Positions 25,057 to 39,400 are shown, counted from the stretch's first letter. The stretch is DNA of 64,000 nt from Straminergon stramineum (GCA_963920665.1 OY987265.1:33733001-33797000); one strand, 5' to 3'. Notes: generated by a model from the sequence alone, not told the origin. Numbers and translations: made by a program.

Positions 25057-28000
25057 AATGATTGGAATTTTCTTTACTTTTTCAGTTAAAAAATTTGAAC
25101 TCCTCGATCACAAGGTTGGAAATTCTAGCTGTAGCTGAGAAAACAACTAGAACCAGTGGCCCGTCTCCAACTCCGAGCGCTAATTGTGTAATTGTTTCCG
25201 AGCATAAATCAATGTGCTTGTGCTGCCTCCCTTCTTCTGGAGCTCTGAACTTCCTCGCTGCTGTGAGAATGAACTGCGGCATTCCCCAAACCAACGAACT
25301 CACAAAAGCTGTGTTTGGTTCCAAATGTTTTGAACCTGGAGCCAAGCCCTAGATATGCAGCTCTGATTGAATAGGAGTCTTCATGGTCGTTAAACTATTA
25401 AGGGCCCATGTGAGGAGTGATCAAATGCGTTTGAATGGTGGGAACAATTGCTGAATCAATCCCCTTTGTATTTCCGTCTGCAGGGTTTAGGGTCTTCTAA
25501 GACCACGACATCGTCTGGTGCAGTTGCGCGGAGGTGGAGGACTGGCGTGCTGCTCATGTTGCTTAATCGTGTGTGTTTGTGTTGGCCTTTAAGCCATCAT
25601 TAGGAGTCACGAAGAAAGGTACGCTGCCCTCCGATCGAAGGTAGGCCCTAATAGTGGTAGTTCGTTCGGAGGTGACCTCTACAATTTCCGACAATAGTTT
25701 TTGATCAATCATGCCAGAACGGGAGAGTGATCAGGACAAATTGTATACAAGTCTTGCCCTGAACAGACTTGAGAGATTCTCGAGGGGTTCCCACAGTCTC
25801 AAGCGCTTGCCCGCTGGGTTTAAGAGATTATTAAAACAATTCAGAATAAAAATGAGAATAATAATAATGTAAGTTAAGAGTCGGTATCATTGCCTCTGAT
25901 TGGCGCATTTACACCATCTTTTGATCTCTTTGCAATTCGTGTTCCGAAAGACTGACATTTTACGTGTTTAGGAACAGTTTACTTCGTTTCTCACTTGAGT
26001 ATGGAGAGCTATGGAGAGTGTATAGGGGATTGATGCTCCAGCCGAGTTTCTGTAGGTTCCTAATGACTGTTTTCTGAAGCATTACGAGGGTGGGTGATGT
26101 CCTTCAGGGCTGCGAAAATGGCGGGTAAAGCCCAGAAAGGTAAAAACAAAGGCAAGGGTAAACCTGACTCAGGTTCCGTTGCCTCTAAGGAGGTTCAGCC
26201 CTTAACAAGTGCGACCGGGCTTCCTGAGTTGGTTTTGAGGAAGGCCCCTGCTGTCCCTGCTGCAGTGGACAAATTGGCAGTGGAAGCTCCGAAAGAGGCT
26301 GTAGCTGAGGCTCTGACCGAATCACCTAAGGTGGAAACTGCGTCACCCTTGACCGAGAAAACGGAGATAAGTGGACTAAGCGAAGCCGGTACCGACGATG
26401 CCAAGTCGAAATCTGAAGAAGCTGAAACTCGTGATGTGAATGGTGATGGAGAAGCGGATGGAGAAGCCGATGGAGATGGTAAGGCGGTGGTGTTGCTGAC
26501 TTTTCTATTGTGAATGTTAGATTACTCGGAGAGTTGGAACAAGATTACTGGGCGAAAGATGTCGCGATCGCTAACGGCGGCTTTGAATGTTGGTGATCCG
26601 AATGCAGCTGCACTCATTTATCCGATTATCGACACTCATAGTAATGCACACGTAGGAAGCCTGGCTTGCCGCCCGCATGCTTAGAGAAATTATTTTGTTG
26701 CGAAGCTGCCACTCCGATTGTTCAATTTTACGCACGTATTAATTGGAGAAGAATTTAGGCTCGCAAGTTCAGAAATTGGTGTGAATCACAAGGTGGTTGC
26801 ATGGATTCCCAAGTATTGTATCCTTTTTGCGTGTATGACTCTGAGCTGGTGTGTGTGTGTGTGTTTAAATTGCGACATGTTTAAGCAGTCATTTTGAGAA
26901 GTTGTTTGCTATGTTTTTCAGCGGAGCTGTTGCTGTATCCGATTACCGTGAAGGGACCCAGTGGGGAGCAGCTTGAATTGCAGGTATCGATGCGAAACTT
27001 TCCTGAAATGTTCCCGCTGTGATGAGTTTGTAGGCTGAGGGGGAATCTGTTTCTTGCGGAAACAGATCGGGTGCGGCTGGGTGTTGATGATGAGCTTTGA
27101 GAAAATATTGTACCCTGAGAAAAATTTGTTTCTTGGTAAAGTGTTGTCTTACGTGGGAGTTATGTGTCAGGTCAACCCAGGCGACTCTGTTATGGATTTG
27201 CGGCAGTTCCTTCTGGACGCACCTGAGACCTGCTTCTATACATGTTACGACCTCATCTTAAATTCTGCTGACGGTGTTCGCTATCACCTGGCGGAGTACC
27301 TTGAAATTGGTGAAGTTGCTGATATCAGCGGTGGAGGCTGTTCGCTGGAGATGATTAACGGTACTTCTTCTGCGTCCACTTTATGGGACTTTTTTTTTTT
27401 TTTTTTTTGAGTAGTAAGAGTGAAGAGCGCGATTGCGTATCCAATTTTTCAAGGCAGTTCCTTTAGGACATGACTTCGTTCAATCACTTCACAGCCGAGT
27501 CAATTCTGTAATGGTGGTGATTCTGCAACTCCAAGATTTGACGTCTTGATTTTTTTATGTGTGTGTGACAGCATTGTACGATGACCGAATGGTACGATCT
27601 CACGTTCGGCGAACGAGAGATTTAATCTCCACAGCTAGCATTCATTCTTCCCTCTCAACTGCGCTTGCTATGGAGTACGAAGCGAAGCAGGCTGGAGCTG
27701 CAGGTTTGTTTTGCCTCACGGTCCAGTGCAGCAGGTTGTAGCGTTTCTATCTCTTGTCTTGTTTCGCATGTCTTCTATTCTGGGTCGTGTTTGATGGTGT
27801 GGAGTGTCGCAGGCGAAGATAAGTCTACGGGGGACAAATCTGCGTCGAAGGACAAATCTGCGTCGGAGGACAAAACGGCGGGTAAGATTCTAATCTTCGA
27901 GGTGCTTGTTCAAGTGGCTGAGAATTTCTTCCTTAAATGTTCGATTACTGTTTGAAGTCGCGTGTTTTAGACCTTTTTCGGCGACTGTTGTTGCGATGCA

Positions 28001-31000
28001 CTTTTCAACGCAACTTCTAGACCTTAGACGGGCAATGTTTATTTTATTGCTGTGAATTTTCTTGCAATTTCAACTTTTCCGTTGCGTGAAGTATCAAATT
28101 TGGTGTTTGGTTGCCCGAGGTCTGCCTGTATTTGGATGTTCTTGCAATTTTCATTTTGATGTTGGTTGCATTTTGATGGGAAACAGAATCTGTGAAGCCG
28201 GAGCTTGCTGAATTGGAAGGGGGTCTGGGATTTATGGAGGATTCGTGTGGTCAATTGGGTTCGCTTATTAATGTTCCTGAATCGCAAGAGAAGGCTTGTG
28301 TGGAGACCATCGCTTTTTCTTCCTTCAATCCCGTCCCAGGATACCGAAGGTAGTTGTCATCATAAGTAATGGAGCACTTCCGGCTGCACGCTGAACTTGA
28401 AGTGATGTTAACGAGCGTGTATTTTTGGGAATTTTTCCGTCTACTTCGGGAGTGTTTCTCATCGAACGTTTTTGTATTTTTTTGCGTCCAGACTGCTTGG
28501 CGACCTTATATACCTGGATGTGGTAACAGCCGAAGGCCAAAGCTTTTGCGTCACCGCGCATTCCCGTGGATTTTATGTTAACTGTAGTAAGGGAGACATT
28601 CTGAAAGCGGAACCCGCGACTCCATCTGTCGAATCCACGACGCTTGTTGGTCTGCTGCGTCTGCTAAGCAAGACGTTTACTTCAGGTAAAAACCAAGTGC
28701 TTTTGTTATCCATCTTTCACGATGATTTGATTCTCCGTCCCAAAACTGTTTTGGGACATGTCTAGTTAATGTTTTGTCCACTTTTGAGCTTAGAACTGGA
28801 ATCCCCATACGAGAAGCCAAGTTCGTCGACCGAGCTCGATTTTCGATAGCGCGGTGATTTAATCGGCATTGAGGAAATGTTTTAAGAAAATGGTTGAGAG
28901 TTTGCTTGAAGGAGGCCATGTCCGCGGTTATTATACGAGTGTAACTGCCATCAGAAAGTTTTCTGACTGAGTGTTGATTTCCAGGATTCGCCGAGATATT
29001 GGACAAGAAGTCAGCTGGCCATCCGTTTGAGAATGTTCCCGTGCTTTTACCCCCTAATGCTTGGCTTGGCCCCCATCCTACACCTGGTGAGTGGTCTACT
29101 ATGATTTTGCTCTATTACCGCATCCTGCGGGTGGAACGTGGTTCGGTTTTAGAACCGGAGGTTTATTTTTCTGCTCTAGTTGCGCTTCGTTGTAACCTCA
29201 TGAAAACGTTGTTACTCCTGTATCTTTCCAGGAGTGGAAATACTGTGTTGTGGGTTGATTATGAGTTTCACTCCTTACTTCTTGAGGGTTGTATGGCCTC
29301 CGTGTCCCTTTGAAGCGCTTCCGAATGTGTCGCGTCTTGTCTTTTCGTGTGTGTCGTGGGCTCTAGGATGATGCTGATTTGGTTACGTTAACATGAGAGA
29401 GTGCAGCGCACAAGAGAGATATTGCACGGGCAGAGGACGCGTTGATGGTGCCATATGGCACTGAGGTGGTGGGCATGCAGAGGGACTGGAATGAAGAGCT
29501 TCAGTCTTGCAGGGAGTTTTCTCGAGAGAACTTGCAAGACAGGTGGGTGTCTAATTTTCGAGAAGTCCGCTTGAGTCCGTCTTTATCTGTTGATGCCCTG
29601 CTGTGGAATGCCTTTTCTGTTGCTTCATTCTGCACATGCGGTGTTTCAGTTTCCAAGTTCCAGCATCTAATAAGCATATGTTACGGTTTTGGTGCTCATT
29701 GTTGAGGGGTACTCAAGGCAGAAGTGGAGGTCTTGAAGGTGGGTGCTTGTGTTTTTCGCAGGATAATGAGGGACAGGGCTCTTTATAAAGTGAACTGTGA
29801 CTTTGTGGAAGCTGCAACTAAGGGAGCTAAAGCTGTGATCAACCGGTGCATTCCTCCTATCAATCCCACAGACCCGGATCGTTTCCACATGTGAGTATGC
29901 CCAACTGCGATTGTTCAGCCGATTCTTTTTTTCGATTTTCCTGTATCTATGGATTTATATGTTTGCTCTTCACAGAAACTGGAGTGTCCATTGCGGTTTG
30001 CGTGAAGAGCATGCTCTTTCGTGACCTGTGTAAATGAAAGCCTGCTTTGGAGCGTTTCGTTTTTCATGTTGTACATTCTATTCCGAAGTGTATATCGGAT
30101 GCGAGGAGTTGGAGTGATGGGAATGGCTTTCGCGCTATTGAGTGCGTGTGGGACTTGAGCCCGATATTGAAGGTGTGAGAAATTTCATGTGTTTGCAGGT
30201 ATGTGCACAACAACATCTTTTTCAGCTTTGCTGTGGATGGAGACTTTTCTCTGATGCAGCAAATGAGGGATCAGAATCTTCCGACAGGTGAGAGCGGGGT
30301 CGCGAAACTGACGACCTCGAATGGAGATGTTGAAGCAGACCCTGTTGAGAAGAGCGAGGGCGATGTATCTTTGAATGCAGATGCTAGTGCCGCTGCTGCG
30401 GTTGTTGAAAGTGAGCAAGCTACGTATGCTTCTGCCAACAACGATCTGAAGGGAACCAAAGCTTACAACAACGTGGATGTGTCTGGGCTTTATACCCTTG
30501 CCATGGCCATCATTGACTACAGAGGTCATAGAGTGGTTGCGCAGGTGGGCATTCAGCGGCGCTGTACTTTTGGATGAACCTGTGAATCTTGAATGTTTTC
30601 TTCCTCGATATCTTTGTTGACACCGAAGAAGTGCGGATAGTGAATGTTACTCCACCTGTGTTTTGAGAGTGTTATGTTTTGGGGATGCAGAGCATCATTC
30701 CTGGCATCCTGCAAGGTGACAAGACAGATTCTTTGCTATACGGGTCCGTGGACAACGGCAAGAAGATCGCCTGGAACGAGAAGTTCCATGCTAAGGTTAG
30801 CGTCGTGTGGAATACATAGAACGCTCGCTCGTATAGACGCTTTCGTTCTTGTGTTTCGTACTGAGATCCATTTGAACAGTAAGTGATGTATTTCTTTTTT
30901 TCAGGCCCTGGAAGCAGGAAAGCTGCTGCATATCAAGGAGCATGAAGTACTGGATGGAGCTGGAAAGTCCGTGACTATATGTGCTCCAGTGGAATGCAAG

Positions 31001-34000
31001 GGTATTGTTGGTAGTGATGACAGGTATGTGCTGCTTGAACCCTCTTCACTTCATGACTGAGCGGAAGCTAAAGGTCATGGATGTTCTTTCATCTCACTCT
31101 GCCATGCTCGAGGTAGGGGCTTGCAGTTATTCTTAGTCACTGAAGAATGGATGTTACAGGCACTACCTTCTGGATCTAATGAGGACAACTCCGAGAGACA
31201 TTAATTATACGGGCCCTGGATCTCGACTGTGTGTTCTCCGACCCGAGCTCGTGGCGGCGTTTTGCCAAGTAAGTGAGCTTTGCAGGTCAGATTGTCCTTG
31301 GTATTTGCGATACAAAACAGCGTTTGAAAGTATTCCTGGCTGCATTATTTGCCGTTCCTACTTTTGTGTCTTTATGGAACTTTCGACCGATGTCTTCGTG
31401 ACGCCTTGTATCTCACTCTTGCAGGTTGAGGCTTTAGAAAGAGTAAAGATCAGCAAAACTGATGAGGATCCGAGCGGCGAAAAATCTTTGGTGCAAGAAG
31501 AGCTTTCGAAGATCATGCTGAACCCCAATGTCTTCACGGATTTCAAAGTAGCTGGTAGTCCAGAGGTTGGGGCCAAACCGACGCCTTTCCGTCTTTCTTT
31601 GCTTTTCTATATGATTCGGATCTACATGCGTGCAGTTCCTGAGGCTGAGTTGTGTAGGTTCCAGGCCCTAGCGTCATTTTTAGCTGACGTTTTTTTTTTT
31701 TTTCTTGTTTATGTATGATAGGACATTGAGGCCGATGAAGAGCTCGTACGAAAGGCAGGCACTTATCTCAAAGAGACCGTGTTACCAAGGTTGATTTCTG
31801 ACTTGAGTAGCTTGGAGGTGTCTCCCATGGATGGTCCTACTTTAACCGATGCCCTCCATGCCCACGGCATCAACATCCGTTATCTTGGCGAAGTAAGAAC
31901 ATCCGTATTTTGCATGAAACGGGGTCTGAGAAATTATTTGATAGACGGGCGAGAGCTCCTCTCCGTGATTGATTTTTGTTGCGTCCGATGTAGATTTAGA
32001 TTACCGTTTAGGGTGGACACATGCAGTGTTGAAGTGGTTGTCAGAAGTGACAGTGATCTGGTGGATTTGAAGGTGCCACTTGTCTGCGCGTGTTTTCTTT
32101 ATTTTTTTTTCGTTCATTGATTGTGATTGTGGGTGATTTTCAGGTGGCGAAGAAGGCGGAGCACTTGCCCCATGTTTGGGATCTAACTGTTGTGGAGATG
32201 GTTGTCCGGGCTGCCAAACACGTTCTCAAGGTTTGTGTTTAATGCGCGTATTTTACATTCAGTTAGACAATGTACGAAGAGACTTCCTGTTTGATGAGTT
32301 CTGTCACTTTTGGTATGGATTTGGTAGGGTGAGAGAGGTTAGTTTGTTTTTTGTCTTTCAACACTTGCACCTTAACTGCTGGAATTTCATCTTTTGCAGG
32401 GTGTGTTACGAGAGACGCTTGATCAGGATGTTGGTGGAGCTATTGCCCACTTTTTCAACTGTCTAGGTGGGTCGGAGTCATTGAAAGCAAGCGTTGAAGG
32501 TAGCAGTGGTTCAAGCGAGAAGTCTGAAGAAAAGGCTCCTTCTGTAAGCGGCGATACCAGTTCTTTGCTGTTGAATTTCATGAAGATTACCATCGCCAAG
32601 AGTATTTGTACGCATCCATATCTAAGATGGAGCGTGTCTAGAATTTGGAGTTGGTAGTCGGTCTGAAGATTAAGAAATCTGATATGTGGGACGTTGTGAT
32701 GCCGACCGCAGGAGAATTCCTCGTCGACAGACTCAGGGATATCGGAAAAGAAACCGTCGTACTTGTGCATAACCCCTGCTCTTGTGTGGTCTGATATCGA
32801 GGAGAGTGTGAAGTTCAAGTACCGGGTATTTATCTTTTTTCCAATCTAAGTCTTGCATACTGTCCATATGAACGGCGTCACAAGTTGTACAAGAGCTGAT
32901 AAGCTCATGGACTTGTTGTATGCGTGCTACAATGTCGTTGTTATCAGCTGGTGAATTCTTAAGCCCGGCTTGTTTTCTGTGTTACTTTTGTCGTAGCACA
33001 CGTCTTGTTCGCACCGAATCGGTTAAAGCTTTACACTGGGTGGATGGCTTTAATCCCTTTCGAGTTCACGGATCCCGCGACTGTTTTTTTAGCCTATTTC
33101 GGTTCTTACTTGAATGACGTTTTGGAAGAGATGTCGTTAAAAAATTTCATATCATAGTCTCGAAATCGAATCGTCGAGTAGTTTGCAGAAGGCATGGTCT
33201 TTCCGTGTTTCCGTGTTAAATTTGACGTCAGCGGCATTGTAAATACCTTCTGTAATTGACATGCGTCCTGCAGGTTGACTTGCCGACTGGCGTGCGATCC
33301 AGAATACGAAAGATATCCACTTTCCGAAACCTGAGTCAGAAGGTAAGGTTTTTTCTTTTTCAATTGTGGTGCAGGTTTTCGAGTTTATTGAACTCCTATC
33401 TCCGATCTGCTGTGAAATGTTGATTGTGATCCGTGCGTGCCATCAGATGGGCGTTATGCTGGCAGCCAGGAAGTATGACTTCGAAGCCGACGCCCCGTTC
33501 CAGCTTTGCGATATTCTGGATCTGCAGTCCGTGGTCAAGCACTTATCCCCTGTCTGTGTGGACGCCCGTGACCTTTTGGAAAGCGGGAAGCTGCGATTGG
33601 CTCAAGTGCGTTTTAAAAACCCTCGGATCCATTTTCCGTCTTTTCTTTGACTCATACTCTCGTCGTTATGTGTTTGTGCTAATGAACCGCAAGTCTAGTT
33701 TTGTTGGGCGTGTCCGGAAAGTTGGAGGACGACTTTCTGGGTTTCTAGCAATGGGATCAGAAGAGGTCCCTTGGACAGGGTGGCGCATCCTAGCAGAAGA
33801 CGCAGGACAGTTTTTGTTTTACTTATCCGAGTTTCATCGATCTTGTTGTTCAGGGGAAGCTGAATGAAGCTTATGAGGCATTTTCGGAAGCGTTCACAAT
33901 CTTACAACAGGTTGTGTTCTGGGCGTTCGATTGAGCAGATGTTGGTTCTGATTTGGATTGGGTGTGGGTTTTGGGTGTGAATGTAACATCGGACATCCTG

Positions 34001-36346
34001 GATATCGATTTTTGCTTTTGCACATAGTGACAGACGTGCAGTATTTGGAAGATGTGTGATTTTATGTCGCTAACCTTATGAATGTGTGTGAACAGGTTTG
34101 TGGACCTATGCATCGAGAAGTTGCGAATTGCTGCCGGTATGTACCTGTGCACTGTGTTGATGAGTTCACTGTTGGCGTCTTCCTTAGTTTTGTGCTGATT
34201 TGCATCGTTTTGCAAAGTATCTGTTGCACTCTCTGTGAAGTCTTTTTGTGGCCATTTCGTAAATTTCGCACATTACCTCTTTCTTTAAATAATCGAATAT
34301 TTTTTGTTGCAGATATCTAGCAATGGTTCTCTATCATGCCGGGGACATGGCAGGCGCAATAATGCAACAGCACAAGGAGCTGATCATTAATGAGCGCTGT
34401 CTGGGAAGTGATCACCCAGACACTGCGCACAGGTACTCCTCCGATGGTTTCATGGATGCAGTTTTTCAGGACGTCTTCTTACGAGTTGGTCCTATGGTTG
34501 ACTTTGCTGTAGCTGATGCACGGAGATTTATGGAATGTTTGTTTTGTTATTTTTTACTGGTCTCTTTTAACGCTTTCTATTACATTTTCACGTTTATTCG
34601 ATCTCTCGTTCTAAATTATGGACCTATTGCAAGGTCTTTTTGTTCGGTATGGGCATGGAGATTCTTGTTTATGACTCTTTTGTGATGACGGCTGTGCAAG
34701 TACTGAGAGTTGCACGGGTGTTTTAGTTTCTTTGAATGTGACGGGAGAAGTTACTGATTCCGTTGATTATGTATTGCATTGCATTGTGAACCAGTTACGG
34801 GAACATGGCCTTGTTTTATCATGGATTGAATCAGACAGAGCTTGCGCTCCGTCACATGGCCCGCACGTTGGTGCTTTTGAATGTATCTTGCGGTTCGGAC
34901 CACCCCGACGTAGCAGCGACGTTCATCAACATCGCGATGATGTACCAGGACATTGGCAAAATGAATGTTGCTCTTCGCTACTTGCAAGAAGCTCTTAAAA
35001 GAAACGAACGGCTTCTCGGTCAGGAGCACATCCAAACTGCGGTTTGCTACCATGCTTTGGCCATTGCCTTCAACTGCATGGGAGCGTATAAGCTGTCTTT
35101 ACAGGTGAGTGTCCTGGACAATCATGGACGGGGATCGTGGTGGTGGAGATGTTTGAGTAGTAGTTGACGATCCGAAGCAGCGGACTGTATTTACGAATAC
35201 GTTCGCAATTTGGTCATGCTGGTGAACTGGTTTCTCCGTTTCTGCTACTCTCATGTGCAGTTGGGTTGAATTACTGTATGCACCCTCCTCCTGAGTTTTT
35301 TGACTTAGTGACTGTACCATTTGATTGTGTTTCAGCATGAGCGGAGCACGTACAGTATATTATTGAAGCAACTCGGAGAGGAAGATTCGAGAACGAAAGA
35401 TTCTGCCAATTGGATCAAGACATTCCAGATTCGTGACATTCAGGTAGTTTTATACTTCTCTGGCCGGCATGACGGCCTTGACTTATTTCCTGTATTGGTC
35501 ATAGGTGGTCCTCGAAAGTTGGTCTGGCTTCTTGTCAGCATTGTTGAAGATTGACGCATTGAAAGAATATTTCGATTACATTTACGGGATAGTTTTTGTC
35601 CCCTGGTTGTGTTCTTGAGGTGACAGGAGAGAACTATTTGAGTCTTGATTAATCTGAGACTCATTTGATGTGCTTCTTTCCTTCGTTTTGCAGGCACACG
35701 CTCAGAAGCAGAAGGGGCAGCAGCAGGCTGTTAGTGCTGCTGCCGCACAGAAGGCCGCCGCGGACGCTTTGAAGGTGCTTGATCTGCGAATATCTTTGTG
35801 TGTGGCTTTTTTTGTCAGTCTTCCCAGTTCGAATGGTCCTTCTTATCGGCATATTGCTGGTGGTAGGGTAATTGTGGAGTAGCTGTTGAGTTGTGTCAAT
35901 GTTCGGAATGTGGCAGGCAAGGCCCGACTTGGTGCAAGCATTCCAGCAAGCGGCAGCGAGCAGTAGTGTGAATCGTGGACCCATAGGCAGGTCCGCCGAA
36001 ACCCAGTCGAGGGCCAGAGGCGTCCCTGATGAACGGGCTGCCCGTGCTGCCAACGAAGTGAGGAAGAAGGCTGCTGCGCGGGGTCTGAATGTGCGTCCCC
36101 AAGCCGCAGCTCCGAACCAGAGCATCCCCCCTCTCGGGGACTTGCTGAGCCTTATCAACAGTGGTGTGGCCGGTAAAGCCCCTGTTGCTAGTAGTAGTCC
36201 GAGTTCCAGTACTCCAAGAGGGACGAACAAAGCTGGTCAGAGAGCAGAGAGGAAGCCTTCCGCGACCGCCTCCGCGGCGGCCCGACCCGTTCCCGTTTCC
36301 GCTGTGAGTAACGGGCCTGTGCCGGGCGCGGCCGGGACTCCTGATT
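25057..36346 (+). repeat. Left arm of 11.29-kb inverted repeat containing CLU
   Basis: Position x pairs with 76704-x in 40358-51647. Exons, introns and part of the leader match without any difference in the parts I compared, and the pairing constant never shifts. A run of 19 T at 27390-27408 is matched by exactly 19 A at 49296-49314. Identity ends abruptly at 25056/51648. The other end of the match is set by the assembly gap. Confidence 0.95.
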
Positions 36347-36438
36347 CGTCTAGTCCTTCCCCAGTAGGTTTAGGAAACGGTTTGGGTGGTCTAGAGATGA
36401 AGAAGAAAAAATCAAAGTCTAAGAATGCAGCCTTGTAG
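26118..36438 (+). CDS. CLU: CLU/FRIENDLY clustered mitochondria protein (27 exons)
   Basis: CLU proteins are cytosolic and control mitochondrial distribution and association, binding mRNAs for mitochondrial proteins; the Arabidopsis member is FRIENDLY. Exons: 26118-26478, 26922-26983, 27171-27360, 27572-27703, 27813-27881, 28187-28349, 28492-28685, 28985-29086, 29407-29542, 29762-29890, 30199-30544, 30691-30795, 30905-31023, 31160-31268, 31425-31565, 31722-31892, 32144-32230, 32400-32633, 32712-32825, 33375-33605, 33854-33910, 34096-34136, 34313-34432, 34795-35104, 35336-35443, 35694-35774, 35917-36438; about 1,477 residues, in phase. The start MAGKAQKGK follows plant homologues; an in-frame ATG lies 24 bp upstream. 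Order: basic/acidic N-tail, CLU N-terminal domain ([18 protein letters not shown]), CLU domain ([20 protein letters not shown]), central eIF3-p135-like part ([16 protein letters not shown]), TPR block ([56 protein letters not shown]), Ala/Ser-rich tail. Uncertain: exon 32400-32633, and the start of 33375-33605, which diverges from the family. Confidence 0.94.
27390..27408 (+). repeat. Homopolymer of 19 T in a CLU intron
   Basis: Lies just inside a CLU intron. The mirror position in the other arm has a run of exactly the same length, which is informative because such runs change length quickly. Confidence 0.95.
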
Positions 36439-39400
36439 TGGACGTAGTTGGGCGATTCGGTTTTGGTTACGAGTACAGTTTTGCAGTTCAAACGTGGAGG
36501 TAATCTGTAGGCGTCGATCAGTTATACACAATGAGTTGCTATTCTATTCCCTGTATATGGTGCCTTCAACGATGGCCTGGAGCGCGTGCCACTTATTCTC
36601 TGGCGTAGTCTTTAAGGTCTTGTAGTGTAGATTGAAGTCGGCTTGGGATGGTAGTGCATCATTGACTAGGCTCCTGCAAGAACGTGCAAGAGCTTACGAG
36701 TTACGCTGAGGCTCGTTTTTGATGAATCCTCAATTTATTCTTTACACTCTTTTTCCCTGGCGCTCATGGTATTGTGTCTTTCGAGTGCCCATTCTCTTGT
36801 CTTCCTCCGTGCTCCTTGCGCATGGGTTATTCGTTGCCTGAGCTTTGATCCATTCCGTTTCATGGTGGAGGCGCATAATGCTTGCCGCGCGTGCACGGTG
36901 GCACGGATGCCAGCTCGTCACAGTTTGGTACAGGTACGTCACAACAGATCCACTGTCCATTTCACACACCGACTTAGCATGTGGATCATGGTTTCATCAT
37001 GGCTAGCAGAGTGAGTGAAGGGTTCGATTCATGCAGCACCTTGTGTTCGTCCGTGGATTTTTTGCCGAAGGAGATGGGGCCTCGATGGTAGTGGCAAGCA
37101 TTGGAATGATTCTGATCCTCGGTGAACTTTTTCCCGCATCCTACATTTTTGCATATTCGCGGCGCCCGCTCCCCTTGTGACCCATTAGGGTTCGTTTCCT
37201 GGTCTAACCCTTCATCTTGTGGAGGTGTCGTTTTCTCTTCCTCTGGTAGCTGCGTTATAGCTGCCCACGGAGCTCGGTCTTTGTACGCGCTTAACTTCGT
37301 GCCTGCAATTCCGAGCGGACCATTCGGACCAAATGACTGAATACAGTACAAATTCTTCAGCTTTTGACGACGTTTGTTTGTACTTAGAACGAGAGGTATT
37401 GAGTAGTGTAGTGTATTCTGACCGTGAGTAGCACAGAATCCTTGTTTGCAGCGAGGGCATGTCTTGCGGGTTCCGTTCATGCGCAGTATCTGAAGGCGTG
37501 TGAGAGAGTCATCATCACTTCGAATTTCGTTAGCGTCGACGTCGAATGCATTTGAGATGTAGGTTTCCATACCTGGAAGTTGTGTCCGAGATATTTACCC
37601 TCAGTGAATTGCATAGAAGCTGGATGGATTCCTTTTTAGAGATTAATCGATGCACCAGAGGATCAATTCTAGTTGAGCCGGCACATAGATTCCGTGGGCC
37701 CTACATGCCGTTGTAATGGATAGTCATCTCCTTCGTGATCCACTTTCAAACTCAAGGGAATCTTTGCCAACAATATCAAGACACAGATTGACGGGATTGC
37801 AGGTTGAGAATGTAGGTCTCTTCAGGTGTGTTTGGTCGGTAATTTTGTTGTGCATATCGTGGAATCGGTGATATGCTTACTGTCACTTTGGACAATCTCG
37901 TTGTGAGTTCCTTCCGCATGCGGTGAGGAACGATTATGTTGTTGTCAGGGTGTATGGCAGGATCATGCCAAATGGTGACGCTAAGATGACCTAATTCTGC
38001 TGTTACACCCATTCGTTGTTGGACACGAAATGGGTTTAGTGCTGGGCTGACGAACAGTTCGGTTTGTTGCTGAAAAGGTAGAATTGGCCTGGGCGAAAAG
38101 ATACCAGGTCTCTTTTTTCAGATTTCTGAGGCGACACAACTCAGGGATCCCCGGTATTTCTTGGGTATTTATCACTGCTTCTAGTTTACGTTTGGTGACC
38201 TGGCACGGTAGGAGTCTTGTTCCTGCAACTCATTGCTCGGTACCTCGTGGATAATGTGCCTAAAGGATGCACGGATTCGGTTGCGAAAATTGGGTTGTTG
38301 ATGAATTTGGTTTAGGTTATAAAGCTGGTTTGCAGCAGGGGTTTGGATTTATGGGTGAATTGGTGAAAAATCAATTACGAGGAACTCTGGCCTTCGCCCG
38401 TCGGCTGTGCTACAATGACGAGCCCTATTGGAGGCTGCAATAGACCAGAAGAGGGGAATAGAAGCAGCTGACGGGGCAATCGATTCGGATCGGGGTGGTG
38501 CAGCTGACGGACATGGCGCTGCGGTTGCTGAGAAGGTTAATGGTGCTGCTAAAGGCGGAGGAGAAGGCCGATGTGAAGTGGGCGAAGACAGGAGACTCGG
38601 CGCCGGCTGCAAGCCTCATAGACTTGGGCGTGAAGAGAAACGTTGATGAGCGTGGCAGCACTGAGACGGTTGCAGCTGTGACAGACTGTAAGTGGATTTG
38701 CACTGTGGAATGGATGATGAATGGGCTTCTGATTTGGAATTGGATTGACAGAAGCACGTACTCGGCGGAGTTGACCTTGGCTATTCGGGTTCATTTCATT
38801 CGAGGTGGTTTTCTGTCCGTGCAATGTCTCAGATACTCTTGGGGATGCAGATGCCGAGGTTGCTGCTGCGGGAGCGAAGGAAGGCCCTGACAGGCCCGGA
38901 GGATGGAAATAGGGTCGAAAGGGGAAGCTCGCGATCATCCTTGGGGAGAGGTGTGTGTTCTTTTTGGATTGTTTCTACACTCCTGGTAACCAGCAGTTCA
39001 GTTCTCTGGAGGATGAAGTCACCTGGAAAGGCTACGAGGAATTTATTTAGATGCCTTATCACGATCTTGTTTACCCTGACATTGCATGAACTGGAGGCAG
39101 GGATGGAATTGTGGCTTTGTGGCCTTATGGTTCCATTGATCGCCGTTATCCTTACTTTGTGACGCGTCGGGAGCCGGCGAATGTGATGGTTCTTTCTGGG
39201 TGAGAGTTAATGTGGTTGTACCGCTGTAGCTGAGGATACACGTAAATGGCGTGTTTTACCTACAGCTGTCATTTGAAGGTCCTTCGGACTGGTGTCTTTG
39301 GGTCTTAGGATGTTTGCTGATAGAATGCCTAGAACAGAACTTGGCCTTCAGATGGGTAGCGGAGAGTGCGGATTCTCATTAGGTCTATAGGCTGCAGCTT

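Noticed and set aside
30185..30577. Minus-strand frames opposite CLU exon 30199-30544
   Set aside because: Shadows of the conserved plus-strand CLU domain.
37018..37036. GGTTCGATTC, resembling a tRNA T-loop box
   Set aside because: No matching D-arm, anticodon stem or acceptor pairing in the preceding 70 bases.
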